Shown piece after piece: positions 37,037 to 45,307 of a DNA stretch of 64,000 bases. The DNA is from Anaeromonas sp052088025 (GTDB taxonomy: Bacteria > Bacillota > Clostridia > Tissierellales > SIT17). Positions within the stretch are counted from its first letter, which is position 1; each line of letters opens with the position of its first letter. The notes below the pieces were generated by a model, which made no database searches, was not told the DNA's origin, and was given only the letters and a program-made list of their open reading frames with translations. The position numbers and the translations under genes were made by a program. The DNA lies in NCBI RefSeq assembly GCF_052088025.1, contig NZ_JBQCYD010000001.1:71533-135532 (forward strand). The letters run 5' to 3'.

Positions 37037-37202
37037 ATCTTTACCTCATTTTTCATCTATATTTCATTATCTATATTATATCATACCTTAGGGAACATAC
37101 GTACTAATTAATTAAAAAATGTAGACTTTTCATCTCATAACTAAAGTCACAAGTATCCAAGTCTAATTCATAGCCATTAAATGAAAATGTAAATATTATA
37201 TA

Positions 37203-37234
37203 TTAAAGAAGTGGTTTAAACCACTTCTTTTTTG
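37203..37234. terminator. terminator hairpin
   Basis: Perfect stem AAAGAAGTGGTTT/AAACCACTTCTTT with a T-run on the plus side, eight bases after the stop of the MacB-type permease gene on the minus strand. Confidence 0.8.
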
Positions 37235-37241
37235 TATGCTT

Positions 37242-38483
37242 CTATTCTTGCCTAAGTGCCTCTAATACACTTATCTTAGCTGCCTTGTTTGCTGGGTATA
37301 ATCCTGATAGTACTCCTACTATTGTAGAAAATACAATAGCAAATAATGCTAGCCATATTGGGATTGATGTTATATTAGCTTCTAGTCCGTTCATAAACAT
37401 CTTAGCTACATTATTGATTATAAATGATAATATATAGCTTAAAATCAGCCCTGCAGTTCCTCCTAATAATCCTATAAATGTAGCTTCATATAAAAATTGT
37501 TTTCGTATATCTTTTATGGATGCTCCTATTACTTTGTTTACACCTATTTCTTTTGTTCTCTCGTAAGTACTCATTATCATTGTATTAGTTATACCTACAG
37601 CTGCTACAATGAGTGCTATACTTCCAATTCCCCCTAGAAATAGTTGTAAAAATTTAAATACACTACCTACTTGTTCTATCATATCCTTTGTTGAATAAGC
37701 CATGTATCCTTTATCAGTAATCTCCTTTGATAGTCTATCTATCTCGTCCATATCTTGAGCTACTACTCTGATGTTAGAATATCCCTCTTTTTCAATTATG
37801 TCTCTAGTTTTTTGCTTTTCTTCTACCATAGCTACTAATTCATCTATATCCATTACTGCTGAATAATCTTCTGCTCCTCCAGTAGATTTTAATATTCCTG
37901 TAATTCTAGTACGATATTTTTTTAAAGTATTATCTTCTTCTGATTCTGAAAATCCATCTGAAAAACTGATAGAAGAAGAACTTCTTAATAAATCTTTTTC
38001 ACTTTCTTTAGAAATCTGTTCTGCAAGGCTTGATCCCAATATAATAGAGCTATTCCTTGGGAAACGCCCTTCTTTTAATTCATATCCTAATTCATCAATT
38101 TCTTTTGTATCAATACCTGTAAAAGTAGCTCCTATACTTTCTCTACCTATATTTAATTCACCATAGGTTTGATATATAGGAGTAACTGCTTTTACTCCAT
38201 CTAACTGCTTTAATTCATTTACATTTTCTTTTTTTAATATCTTTATACTATCCCCCTCAGTAGGACCCATACTCGCTCCAGGATAAACTTCAATACTTGT
38301 CATATTTCCACCTTCAAATTCACCTGTAACGCTTTCTTCAAGTCCTACTCCTAATGAAACCATGGTTATTATGCCTGCTGTACCTATCATAATACCTATA
38401 AGGGTTAATATAGTTCTAAGTTTTCTTCTCCATAAACTCATCCAAGCAAATTTTATTATATCTTTATCTATCATATTATTCAT
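37242..38483 (-). CDS. MacB/FtsX-type ABC permease, last gene of the Yip1-ABC operon (AS-48H-like)
   Basis: A 413-aa MacB-type permease: helix 1 (about 22-44, TILTLIGIMIGTAGIITMVSLG), a large extracellular domain (about 50-275), and three C-terminal helices (about 283-306, 333-360, 375-400) in the FtsX domain with TNTMIMSTYERTKEIGVNKVIGA and LSGLYPANKAAKISVLEALR. It completes a tripartite-like transporter with the ATPase and the exported CARDB-like protein upstream. Operons of this composition act as extra immunity transporters in enterocin AS-48-like loci; similar operons also occur alone in Clostridia, so the bacteriocin link rests on the shared LytTR site. Confidence 0.8.
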   Translation of the reverse strand: MNNMIDKDIIKFAWMSLWRRKLRTILTLIGIMIGTAGIITMVSLGVGLEESVTGEFEGGNMTSIEVYPGASMGPTEGDSIKILKKENVNELKQLDGVKAVTPIYQTYGELNIGRESIGATFTGIDTKEIDELGYELKEGRFPRNSSIILGSSLAEQISKESEKDLLRSSSSISFSDGFSESEEDNTLKKYRTRITGILKSTGGAEDYSAVMDIDELVAMVEEKQKTRDIIEKEGYSNIRVVAQDMDEIDRLSKEITDKGYMAYSTKDMIEQVGSVFKFLQLFLGGIGSIALIVAAVGITNTMIMSTYERTKEIGVNKVIGASIKDIRKQFLYEATFIGLLGGTAGLILSYILSFIINNVAKMFMNGLEANITSIPIWLALFAIVFSTIVGVLSGLYPANKAAKISVLEALRQE

Positions 38484-38485
38484 AA

Positions 38486-39367
38486 CTAAAATCCAAATAA
38501 TCCTTTGATAAATCTAATAAATACATTACCTTCTTGTTTTTTATCATTAGAACTATCAACATTTTCCCCTGATTTCACATTATATTTTAGCTTCTTTTCT
38601 ATCTCAGTATTTTTATTCATACTATCAATATAGCTTACTTTTACATTTATATCTTTTTCTCCATCTTCATCAAATATAGCATCAAAAGTATAGCTATCAA
38701 AATCACCACTATTAAAATTGCCTAGATATTCTGTATAGTTGTTTTCTCCTTCTCCTTCTACAGACACAGTTACTCCTTTAACTTCAGCTTTTGAATTATT
38801 CACTATATTTATAGTTGACTCTACAGGTTCTCCTATAGCTAAATCTCCATAATTATCTTTACCTAATAATTTTATATTTTCTTTTTCAGATAACAATATA
38901 CCTATTATTTGATCTTCTGAATAAGTATTTCCATTATAATCAGTATAATCTAAGGAAACCACTAAATTATAATTACCTGCTTTCATATTAGGTGAAGCAT
39001 ACAAGTCATATACTACTTCTTCTTTTTTATCAGCCTTTATTAATGAAACATATTTTATATTACTTTGATTTAAAGGTGAAAAATCATCTAATTTCACTTC
39101 TGCTTCTTCTGCCTGTAATTCTCCTGTTGGTATTTTTTCTTCTGATATTTTATCTTTTAATGTCAACTTTATTTTTCTTGCATGGTATTCTCCATAATTA
39201 TTTAATGTTAATTTTATTTTGAAATTTCCTCCTGGACTAATCATTTCAGGTTCTATTTTGTATTCTGAAATTACTAGTTCAGGACTTTTAGGAACTGCAT
39301 ATGTATTAGTTGATACTAAAAACATAATTATAAAAATAAGTCCTATAAATACTACTTTCCTTTTCAT
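38486..39367 (-). CDS. exported protein with CARDB/NPCBM-like beta-sandwich repeats, transporter accessory (AS-48F-like position)
   Basis: A 293-aa protein with a signal peptide (about 1-24), two Ig-like beta-sandwich repeats and a C-terminal hydrophobic end (FIRFIKGLFGF). The first repeat opens PELVISEYKIEPEMISPGGNFKIKLTLNNYGEYHARKIKL, a CARDB-like signature; the second is near IGEPVESTINIVNNSKAEVKGVTVSVEGEG. It lies between the ATPase and the permease and should be the extracellular partner. ATG at 39367 follows GAGAGGAAG and overlaps nothing; the ATPase gene ends at 39372. Confidence 0.7.
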   Translation of the reverse strand: MKRKVVFIGLIFIIMFLVSTNTYAVPKSPELVISEYKIEPEMISPGGNFKIKLTLNNYGEYHARKIKLTLKDKISEEKIPTGELQAEEAEVKLDDFSPLNQSNIKYVSLIKADKKEEVVYDLYASPNMKAGNYNLVVSLDYTDYNGNTYSEDQIIGILLSEKENIKLLGKDNYGDLAIGEPVESTINIVNNSKAEVKGVTVSVEGEGENNYTEYLGNFNSGDFDSYTFDAIFDEDGEKDINVKVSYIDSMNKNTEIEKKLKYNVKSGENVDSSNDKKQEGNVFIRFIKGLFGF

Positions 39368-39371
39368 TAAA

Positions 39372-40061
39372 TCACTTCCTCTCATCTTTCAATATCTTAC
39401 CATCTTTAAGTGTTATTATCCTGTCACAAATATTTGCTACATTAATATCATGAGTTACTATTATAAAGGTCACTTTACTCTCTTTATTCATCTTAGTTAT
39501 AAGGGATAATATTTCTCTACCTGTTTCTGAATCTAAGTTTCCTGTAGGTTCATCACAAAGGACTATTTCAGGATTATTTACAAGGGCCCTTGCAATACTC
39601 ACCCTTTGCTGTTGCCCTCCTGATAACTCACCAGGTCTATGATCTTTTCTATCATCTAATCCTACTAATTTTAAAGCATTAGTCGCCATATCTTTTCTTT
39701 TATTTTGTGCTACTCTAGCATATATAAGAGGCATCATGACATTTTCAAGAGCTGATAATGTAGGATTTAAATTAAATGATTGAAATATAAAGCCAACATT
39801 ATCTCTACGAAATAAGCACATATCATTTTCAGTGTAATTTGTAATATCACTATCTTTAATTCTAACATCACCTTTTGTAGGTTTTACAAGTCCTCCTGTA
39901 ACATTTAGCAAAGTAGATTTACCAGATCCAGAAGGACCGATTAAAGCCGTAAGCTCTCCTGAAATTATATCTAAATCTACATCATCAAGTGCCTTTACTA
40001 TGCTTTTTCCCATCTTATAATGCTGAGATACATTTTTAAGTTCTATTATATTTTCCACCAA
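39372..40061 (-). CDS. ABC ATPase of the MacB/LolD type (AS-48G-like position)
   Basis: A 229-aa ATPase: Walker A GPSGSGKST, Q-loop FIFQSFNLNPTLSALENVMMPL, signature ELSGGQQQRVSIARAL, Walker B IVLCDEPTGNLDS, switch VTHD. The NPTLSALENVMMPL and DEPTGNLD motifs assign it to the MacB/LolD family, matching the FtsX-type permease of the same operon. It begins 8 bases after the end of the Yip1 gene. Confidence 0.9.
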   Translation of the reverse strand: MVENIIELKNVSQHYKMGKSIVKALDDVDLDIISGELTALIGPSGSGKSTLLNVTGGLVKPTKGDVRIKDSDITNYTENDMCLFRRDNVGFIFQSFNLNPTLSALENVMMPLIYARVAQNKRKDMATNALKLVGLDDRKDHRPGELSGGQQQRVSIARALVNNPEIVLCDEPTGNLDSETGREILSLITKMNKESKVTFIIVTHDINVANICDRIITLKDGKILKDERK

Positions 40062-40068
40062 ATCACCT

Positions 40069-40746
40069 TTACTGAACCATATTACTTAAATTATTGTTTA
40101 TAATTGCAGAGCCTACTACAAATAATGTAGTAACAAGGAATATACCTATATTTATTAATGCACTTTTTTTCATAGAAATGTTAAATAATACTTTTATACC
40201 TACGATTAAAAGTACTAATTGCCAAATAGACCAGATGTTAACTACAGATAATATACTATCCATAGTAGTAGCATCTGCAGATGGATTTGAAAACAAACTT
40301 TGGATTACACCTGCTATTACTACTGGATAAGATGATACTATAACTATAGCAAACATTTCTTTGAATTTGCCTTGCCCCTTAAATAATTTTGTAAATATAT
40401 ATCTAAAAAAAGCCGAAATTAAATATGTAAGTGTAAGCATTAAAATTGTACCAAGTATAAGAAAAGCAGGTGAAGAAAAAATTCCAACAATATTCTGAGT
40501 CGCTTCCAACTGTTCCCCACTTAATCCTTCTAAAGCTTGATTTGTTATTTCATCTGTTTTTGTACCTGCAATTACAGCAGTAACTGCTGATAAAATAGTA
40601 ATTATTATAAAATGAATTAAAATTTTAGGATTTTTCTTAAATTCCTCAAAAAATCTACTAGGTTTTGTTATGTACCATTTAATTTTTTGTCCTAAACTAA
40701 CTTTCTCATCCTCCATAATTAAATCTCTTTCATTTTCTTCATTCAT
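40069..40746 (-). CDS. Yip1-family membrane protein (AS-48E-like position)
   Basis: A 225-aa protein with a charged cytoplasmic N-terminus (about 40 residues; KPSRFFEEFKKNP is the usual Yip1 entry) and five hydrophobic helices (about 43-63, 94-114, 128-150, 165-188, 195-218). Yip1 proteins head several bacteriocin immunity transporter operons, including the E gene of AS-48. RBS AAAGGGAGTG. It may be transcribed from the LytTR-controlled promoter at about 41010 together with the micro-ORF at 40872-40967. Confidence 0.78.
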   Translation of the reverse strand: MNEENERDLIMEDEKVSLGQKIKWYITKPSRFFEEFKKNPKILIHFIIITILSAVTAVIAGTKTDEITNQALEGLSGEQLEATQNIVGIFSSPAFLILGTILMLTLTYLISAFFRYIFTKLFKGQGKFKEMFAIVIVSSYPVVIAGVIQSLFSNPSADATTMDSILSVVNIWSIWQLVLLIVGIKVLFNISMKKSALINIGIFLVTTLFVVGSAIINNNLSNMVQ

Positions 40747-40871
40747 GCCAACACACTCCCTTTTATTATTAAAATTAATTTATTACTAAATATATTAGTT
40801 CTACAATTATTACATTACTCCTTTAATCTACTATAATTTGATATAATTGTAATCTAATATATTTTTGACTT

Positions 40872-40967
40872 TTATAAATAGAATATAAATATACCAAAAA
40901 GAAAAACTGCAAATATACCTAATACTTTTATTAGAATACTCATAATATCATCATTTTTCAAATTCAA
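40872..40967 (-). CDS. 31-aa single-helix membrane micro-protein in the LytTR-controlled leader
   Basis: TTG start at 40967 with AAGGA ten bases upstream; an in-frame GTG at 40976 is too close to the same site. The product has a polar N-terminus (NLKNDDIMS) and one hydrophobic helix (ILIKVLGIFAVFLFGIFIF) ending YL. It is the first ORF after the -10 box at 41007-41012 whose promoter bears the AgrA-type direct repeat, and 125 bases before the Yip1 gene. It could be an immunity peptide, a regulator or an untranslated leader; the coding call is tentative. Confidence 0.45.
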   Translation of the reverse strand: MNLKNDDIMSILIKVLGIFAVFLFGIFIFYL

Positions 40968-41006
40968 ATTTAGCACATCCTTATTTTTCCTATATGCCTC
41001 TATGAT

Positions 41007-41071
41007 ATTATATTGATACACAATTTACAATAGCAAATGGATGAATGGTAGTTTTATCGGTATGAATGACA
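41007..41071 (-). promoter_or_regulatory. LytTR (AgrA) site C and promoter for the Yip1-ABC operon
   Basis: On the minus strand TGTCATTCAT (41062-41071) and TACCATTCAT (41041-41050), starts 21 bases apart. A -10 TATAAT follows at 41007-41012 with no recognisable -35 (TGCTAT), the make-up of an activator-dependent promoter. Twenty bases around the distal repeat (41056-41075) are identical to site A at 45266-45285. Confidence 0.72.
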
Positions 41072-41099
41072 TTTTAGATATAAAAAATACCCATTTTTT

Positions 41100-41288
41100 T
41101 GTTTATGAGCACCTTTTATAAAAATATTTAATTTTATTTTAAATTATACAAAAATTAATTTTCAATTTTTTATAAGATGAAATGTTAAGAGTATGGATAT
41201 TACTATATCCTTTTTAAATTATTTATGCGTTCTTTTTTTGAATTTTTTGGTAGATTATATTAACCTCAAGTCTATGATAAGTCACTAA
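41100..41288. other. non-coding AT-rich spacer
   Basis: Between the last gene of the bacteriocin operon and the promoter of the Yip1 operon. It holds the hairpin GGATATTACTATATCC at 41196-41211 with T's on the plus side, and no ORF with a ribosome site. It may end the bacteriocin transcript, but the orientation of the T-run fits the plus strand better. Confidence 0.5.
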
Positions 41289-42758
41289 TCATCTTGCATT
41301 AATACGATAATCATTTAATTTTAATAAAGTTAATATCAATAATGATATTATTAAAATAATCAATGCAGTAAAAATTGCAGCAAATTCAATAGCCATTTTC
41401 TTGCTTAAAATAAGTATGATAAAAAATGAGGCTATTACTAATGCTATATTTGCAAATGTTAGGATTGCACTCATTAACATAGATTGTCTAATTTTCTTGG
41501 TTTTTCTTATTATAAAACTTCCAAAACAAAATATATGCAGAGAAAAAATTATTATTGACTCAGAATATGTAATTGAGCTAAGTAACTCAACAATTGAAGG
41601 TTTTACTATATTACTTACTATGATTAGTGAAACTACATTATATAAACTAAACTTAACAAAAGGCAACAAACTAATCCAAAAATATTTAGTATAAGTAGTA
41701 AATGGATATAAACTAAAACTATTATATTGTATTTGCTTTAACCATATTCTTGATGTGCTCATTGTAGTAATAACAAAAGAGCTAATGGAAGAAGTAATTA
41801 AAATGATATATTTTGTTGGTAGAGGTTCACCAATGTTGTTTATAGTTTGTGATAATCCAACACCAAAAATCACCGTGAGTAACACACCGAAAATTAATGG
41901 GAAATCTAATAGAATAAATTTTTTTTGAATTTTTTCTGCCTTCCATTGTCTCAGTAGTAAAACAACTCCCCCACTTAAGCTGTCAGCTAGTATAGAATTT
42001 GAAATATCTTTTTTAACATACCAACTTCTTTTCTTAATTGACGAAGTATTATACTCTAATATATCATTACATTGTAAAGCTTTATAGATTATTAACCGAT
42101 ATACTGCATATCCATACACAAAGGAAATTAACGCTATTAAGGGTATCATAAATTTCTTTAGATTATTAAGGTATTTATACAATAATGCGAACGGTTCTAT
42201 TATACCTGTTTTCAAAAATGACCAAAACATCAATGAAATAAATATTATCGCCAAAAAGGACATTATAATCCTTCTATTTATTTGTTTAATATTAAGATGC
42301 CAAAGCAAAGATGATAATAACATGGCTGTGAAAATAATTATGACAATATATTGAATTAGAACCATGATCTCAAATAAAGGGTTAGTCGAAAGCCTTATAA
42401 CAATTATAAATATATATATAATTATAACAAGAGAAGGTAGACTGACTTTAATAAACTTATTAAAATATCCATATTGAATCACTTCATTACTTGTTATGGG
42501 CAAAAGCTTTATATAAAATTTATCTTGTTTACTATATAAAACAGGGGAGTGCCAGCAAAACTGAATCCAATATACAAAAAATATAACAGGACCAATGATA
42601 TATACCCTGTATATATTAATAGCATAAATATTTAAGCTTAATATTTTATTGTAAATAAATATATAACTTGCCACCAACATAACAAGAAATATCATCGAAC
42701 TTATTTTAGACACTTTTCTACGTAATGAGCGAAATAATAGAAACTTTAAATCATTCAT
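41289..42758 (-). CDS. ABC permease of the bacteriocin operon
   Basis: A 489-aa polytopic membrane protein with about twelve hydrophobic segments and no recognised catalytic domain. It begins with a basic cytoplasmic stretch (FRSLRRKVSKIS). The ATG at 42758 overlaps the last codons of the ATPase gene by 8 bases and has AAAGGA ten bases before it, so the two are translationally coupled and form the main exporter. Length and topology fit the large membrane transport partners (cirB/as-48B-like class) only loosely; homology is not claimed. Confidence 0.75.
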   Translation of the reverse strand: MNDLKFLLFRSLRRKVSKISSMIFLVMLVASYIFIYNKILSLNIYAINIYRVYIIGPVIFFVYWIQFCWHSPVLYSKQDKFYIKLLPITSNEVIQYGYFNKFIKVSLPSLVIIIYIFIIVIRLSTNPLFEIMVLIQYIVIIIFTAMLLSSLLWHLNIKQINRRIIMSFLAIIFISLMFWSFLKTGIIEPFALLYKYLNNLKKFMIPLIALISFVYGYAVYRLIIYKALQCNDILEYNTSSIKKRSWYVKKDISNSILADSLSGGVVLLLRQWKAEKIQKKFILLDFPLIFGVLLTVIFGVGLSQTINNIGEPLPTKYIILITSSISSFVITTMSTSRIWLKQIQYNSFSLYPFTTYTKYFWISLLPFVKFSLYNVVSLIIVSNIVKPSIVELLSSITYSESIIIFSLHIFCFGSFIIRKTKKIRQSMLMSAILTFANIALVIASFFIILILSKKMAIEFAAIFTALIILIISLLILTLLKLNDYRINAR

Positions 42759-43464
42759 CTTTATCAATTCCTTTATTGCCACTGGTAAGCTCCAAGAAAT
42801 ATTTAGACAATTGTTTACCATTTAACTCTTTGTAATGTATATCATCTAAAATTTGACCTTTATCTAATATAATAGCTCTGTCCCATATTAAATTCATTGA
42901 ATCTAATATGTGTGTTGAAACCATTAATGTTTTATGATGTTTTTTATACTTCAACATGTATTTCTTTAATTGGTCTATGGACTGGGGATCCAATCCTACA
43001 AAAGGTTCATCAATCAGTAAAACATCAGGATTATATATTAAAGTCATAATTATGCTTGTTTTTTGAAGCATACCCTTTGACAATTCATCACCCAACTTAT
43101 CCTTGTGTTCTAATAAATTAAACTCTTCACACAATTTTTTAGCTTTGTATTTCCAATCATCTACTTTATAAATACGTGCAGTAAATTCAATATGATCCCA
43201 CAATGTAAGATCTTCATATATTTCAGGCGTCTCTGGAATATAACCTAATTTTTTTTTTGCAATAATAGATCTGTTATTATGTCTATCTATATGAATCCTC
43301 CCCGAATAATTAATTAATCCAGATATACTTTTCATTAAGGTGGATTTCCCAGCACCATTTCTTCCACATAATAGCGTAATTTCACCCGATAATATCTTAG
43401 TGTTGAGATTTTTTATAAAAATTTTATTATTATATTTTTTTTTCAAATTTACAATTTTTATCAT
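42751..43464 (-). CDS. ABC ATPase of the bacteriocin operon (AS-48D-like role)
   Basis: A 237-aa ATPase with Walker A GRNGAGKS (34-41), signature ELSKGMLQK, Walker B VLLIDEPFVGLDP and switch STHI. The Gly-Arg-Asn-Gly start of Walker A is less usual than GPNG. Together with the downstream permease it should export the mature peptide and/or protect the producer. It lies 11 bases after the preceding membrane protein gene. Confidence 0.88.
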   Translation of the reverse strand: MIKIVNLKKKYNNKIFIKNLNTKILSGEITLLCGRNGAGKSTLMKSISGLINYSGRIHIDRHNNRSIIAKKKLGYIPETPEIYEDLTLWDHIEFTARIYKVDDWKYKAKKLCEEFNLLEHKDKLGDELSKGMLQKTSIIMTLIYNPDVLLIDEPFVGLDPQSIDQLKKYMLKYKKHHKTLMVSTHILDSMNLIWDRAIILDKGQILDDIHYKELNGKQLSKYFLELTSGNKGIDKDE

Positions 43465-43475
43465 AACTTAACCTC

Positions 43476-43967
43476 TCATAATTTAAAAATTATCATAAAC
43501 CCTAAAGATAATAATAATAATATAATAGAAGAGTTTACTGAGTATTTTTTTTCAATACAAATATTTTTTTTAATACTATTTAAAAGTATCAAATACGCAG
43601 GAAGCTTGATGATAATAGTAATCAAAGTCCCTATCATGGTATTTGGTAATGACAATATTTCTACAACAAAATTCGTGATTGAAAATAAAGGAAGCCAAGA
43701 TAATATTTTGATTGTTTTTGATATAAATATAGAGAATGGTGTTACATCTTTTAATACCGCATTTGCAAAATAAACAAATAGACTGAAAAGAAAAACTAAA
43801 ATAAAATATACAAAAACATTGAGTACAACTCCAGAAAAAACAATCATAAGAAGAGATAAATCAACTTCTTTTACTAAAGAAACTCTATTAACTAATATTG
43901 AAAACACTGAAACAATACTAGTCAATATTATAGTCTGAATACTTATTAATAAATCAGTTCTTTTCAT
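43476..43967 (-). CDS. 163-aa integral membrane protein of the bacteriocin operon
   Basis: Four to five hydrophobic helices (about 8-27, 38-68, 83-105, 112-132, 145-162), basic loops, no known motif; the general look is that of Yip1-like proteins but shorter. It stands between the SpoIIM-like and ATPase genes with gaps of about 10 bases, so it belongs to the same operon. Its likely role is in maturation or export of the peptide. Confidence 0.65.
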   Translation of the reverse strand: MKRTDLLISIQTIILTSIVSVFSILVNRVSLVKEVDLSLLMIVFSGVVLNVFVYFILVFLFSLFVYFANAVLKDVTPFSIFISKTIKILSWLPLFSITNFVVEILSLPNTMIGTLITIIIKLPAYLILLNSIKKNICIEKKYSVNSSIILLLLSLGFMIIFKL

Positions 43968-43977
43968 ATGCCCTCCT

Positions 43978-44463
43978 TCATATGTATCTTATTAATTCAG
44001 GGGTAATATATGATTCGATTATAGCCAACAATATTGTCACAAATAAATGCATTAACAATAGTTTAATAAAAACACGTGGATTATTCCTGAATAAAATTCT
44101 CCCTTTATTAATAATGAATGCAGTAGCTAAAATACTTGGGATTTCAAAAATACCATGTGGTAATAAAAGTATTAGCAATCTAGGATTAAATTTTATCACC
44201 CATGTTATGGATACACCCAATACTAATCCATTTTGAGCAATAATTATAACTGGAGGTATTGGTGATAATAATGATGTAATATATATTATTAGTATTAACA
44301 TCATATTATTATTTAAAATTTTTCTAAATGACTTATGTTTATCTAAGTTAACTATATCCCCCGATTCTGGATTAATTAAGATAGCTAATAGAATTCCAAT
44401 CATAAAAAATAAGAAAAATACGGTGATTATTCCTCTCACTGTACTAAATGATTTCAATTTCAA
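43978..44463 (-). CDS. SpoIIM/DUF95 family membrane protein of the bacteriocin operon
   Basis: A 161-aa protein with four hydrophobic segments (about 9-30, 47-70, 75-120 in two parts, 135-155). The segment GLVLGVSITWVIKFNPRLLILLLPHGIFEIPSILATAFIINKGRILF is typical of stage II sporulation protein M (DUF95): a Pro-His-Gly-x-x-E-hydrophobic motif in the membrane. A DUF95 gene is a constant member of circular bacteriocin loci (as-48C, cirC, cclC) where it is needed for production. The start is a TTG at 44463 with AAAGGGG nine bases upstream. It begins four bases after the immunity candidate. Confidence 0.82.
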   Translation of the reverse strand: MKLKSFSTVRGIITVFFLFFMIGILLAILINPESGDIVNLDKHKSFRKILNNNMMLILIIYITSLLSPIPPVIIIAQNGLVLGVSITWVIKFNPRLLILLLPHGIFEIPSILATAFIINKGRILFRNNPRVFIKLLLMHLFVTILLAIIESYITPELIRYI

Positions 44464-44466
44464 TTA

Positions 44467-44625
44467 CTATTTCCCCTTTAAATTAATTATAAAGAATAAA
44501 ATCGAAACAATGAAGAAGATTATAGCAATAGTAAGATTCATTGCCTCCTTTGTCACAAATGAATACACTAGTAATACAAATAAAACAATCATTATAATAG
44601 TTAATACAGTTTTTAAAATATTCAT
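44467..44625 (-). CDS. 52-aa two-helix basic membrane peptide, immunity protein candidate
   Basis: ATG at 44625. The product has two membrane helices (about 6-24 and 31-48) and a basic C-terminus (NLKGK). Size, two helices and positive charge are the traits of immunity proteins of circular bacteriocins (AS-48D1, CclI). It lies between the precursor gene and the DUF95 gene, again as expected. No similarity search was possible; the function is inferred from position and shape. Confidence 0.65.
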   Translation of the reverse strand: MNILKTVLTIIMIVLFVLLVYSFVTKEAMNLTIAIIFFIVSILFFIINLKGK

Positions 44626-44723
44626 TTCTCTTTCACTCACCTCACAAATTTAAAAACAAGCAGTCTCCATTTATCAAAAAGAAAATTTAATTTAACTTAA
44701 AGTGGTTCCTTTTAAAATTAATC

Positions 44724-44990
44724 CTAGAGTGATACACTATCTGCAGCTAAAAGAGCCTTAACAATTCCTGGTGCCACGGTCACACCTCCATAAAATGCTA
44801 ACAAGCCAGCAATAACTGAGACAGTACCTGCTCCAATAATAGCCCAAGCTAGCCAATTAGGCATTCGCCATCCCGTCGCCTGATAAACAATGGATATAAC
44901 TCCAAAAGATCCAACAGACGAAATCACAAGAAGCGATATCGCAACAAACAACCTATAAAATGAATGTTCTAATCGATTTATTCTTTCCAT
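44724..44990 (-). CDS. 88-aa precursor of a candidate circular bacteriocin
   Basis: The product has a basic start (MERINRLEHSFYR), a first hydrophobic helix (about 14-37) and a second part rich in Ala, Gly, Val, Ile and Trp (VYQATGWRMPNWLAWAIIG at 35-53, AGTVSVIAGLLAFYGGV at 54-70, APGIVKALLAADSVSL at 73-88). Compact helical, Trp-bearing, Cys-free sequences of 60-70 residues are typical of AS-48/gassericin-type peptides joined head to tail. The leader/core border is not visible and low net charge would place it with the less basic gassericin-like class. The neighbours (DUF95 protein, small immunity-like peptide, ABC pair) support the call. RBS AAAGGAG lies seven bases before the ATG. Confidence 0.6.
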   Translation of the reverse strand: MERINRLEHSFYRLFVAISLLVISSVGSFGVISIVYQATGWRMPNWLAWAIIGAGTVSVIAGLLAFYGGVTVAPGIVKALLAADSVSL

Positions 44991-45098
44991 ATTTACTCCT
45001 TTCAGATCATATTTACTCTTTTCTTATTAAGACTGCTTGTTTTTTACAAAAATTTAAATCATTATGTTTATAAATAGCACTCAACATACTGTTACTTC

Positions 45099-45126
45099 AT
45101 TATAAGATAATATAGGCGTATTTCAA
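45099..45126 (-). promoter_or_regulatory. sigma-A promoter of the bacteriocin operon
   Basis: On the minus strand TTGAAA (45121-45126), a 16-base spacer and TATAAT (45099-45104). It gives a leader of about 100 bases before the ATG at 44990. It is near consensus and has no LytTR repeat next to it; the nearest repeat (site A) lies about 125 bases upstream, so there may be a basal and an inducible start. Confidence 0.6.
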
Positions 45127-45210
45127 ATAAAATATAATAAACCCACAAAATAAATATCAATATTTTAATTATTTACTACATTATTAAATATTTATTTCTT
45201 ATCTAGATTT

Positions 45211-45280
45211 ATCTTATCAATTTAAAAATAACTTGTACATAGGAAATGGATAAACGGTATCTTAATCGGTATGAATGACA
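45211..45280 (-). promoter_or_regulatory. LytTR (AgrA) site A facing the bacteriocin operon
   Basis: On the minus strand TGTCATTCAT (45271-45280) and TACCGTTTAT (45250-45259), start to start 21 bases. At the spacing seen in sites B and C the -10 would be ATTGAT (45216-45221); the better match TAAGAT is at 45211-45216. Sequence after the repeats (CCATTTCCTATG) is also close to that of site C (CCATTTGCTATT). Confidence 0.65.
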
Positions 45281-45307
45281 TTTTGAAGAGCAAAAACTCT
45301 ATTTTTT

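Larger units (their letters stand above)
35760..37185 (-). mobile_element. IS200/IS605-group element carrying only tnpB (IS1341 type)
   Basis: The tnpB gene is flanked by non-coding ends that share the segment ACTAAAGTCACAAG: one copy at about 35799-35812 downstream of tnpB and one at about 37140-37153 upstream. No tnpA is present, so the element is non-autonomous. The downstream segment (35760-35917) can fold into hairpins and is the expected source of the guide RNA. Exact ends cannot be fixed without a second copy or an empty site. Confidence 0.6.

Noticed and set aside
41196..41211. Terminator of the bacteriocin operon (GGATATTACTATATCC hairpin)
   Set aside because: The T-run is on the plus-strand side while the operon runs on the minus strand; the stem is short and AT-rich, so it was not listed as a terminator.
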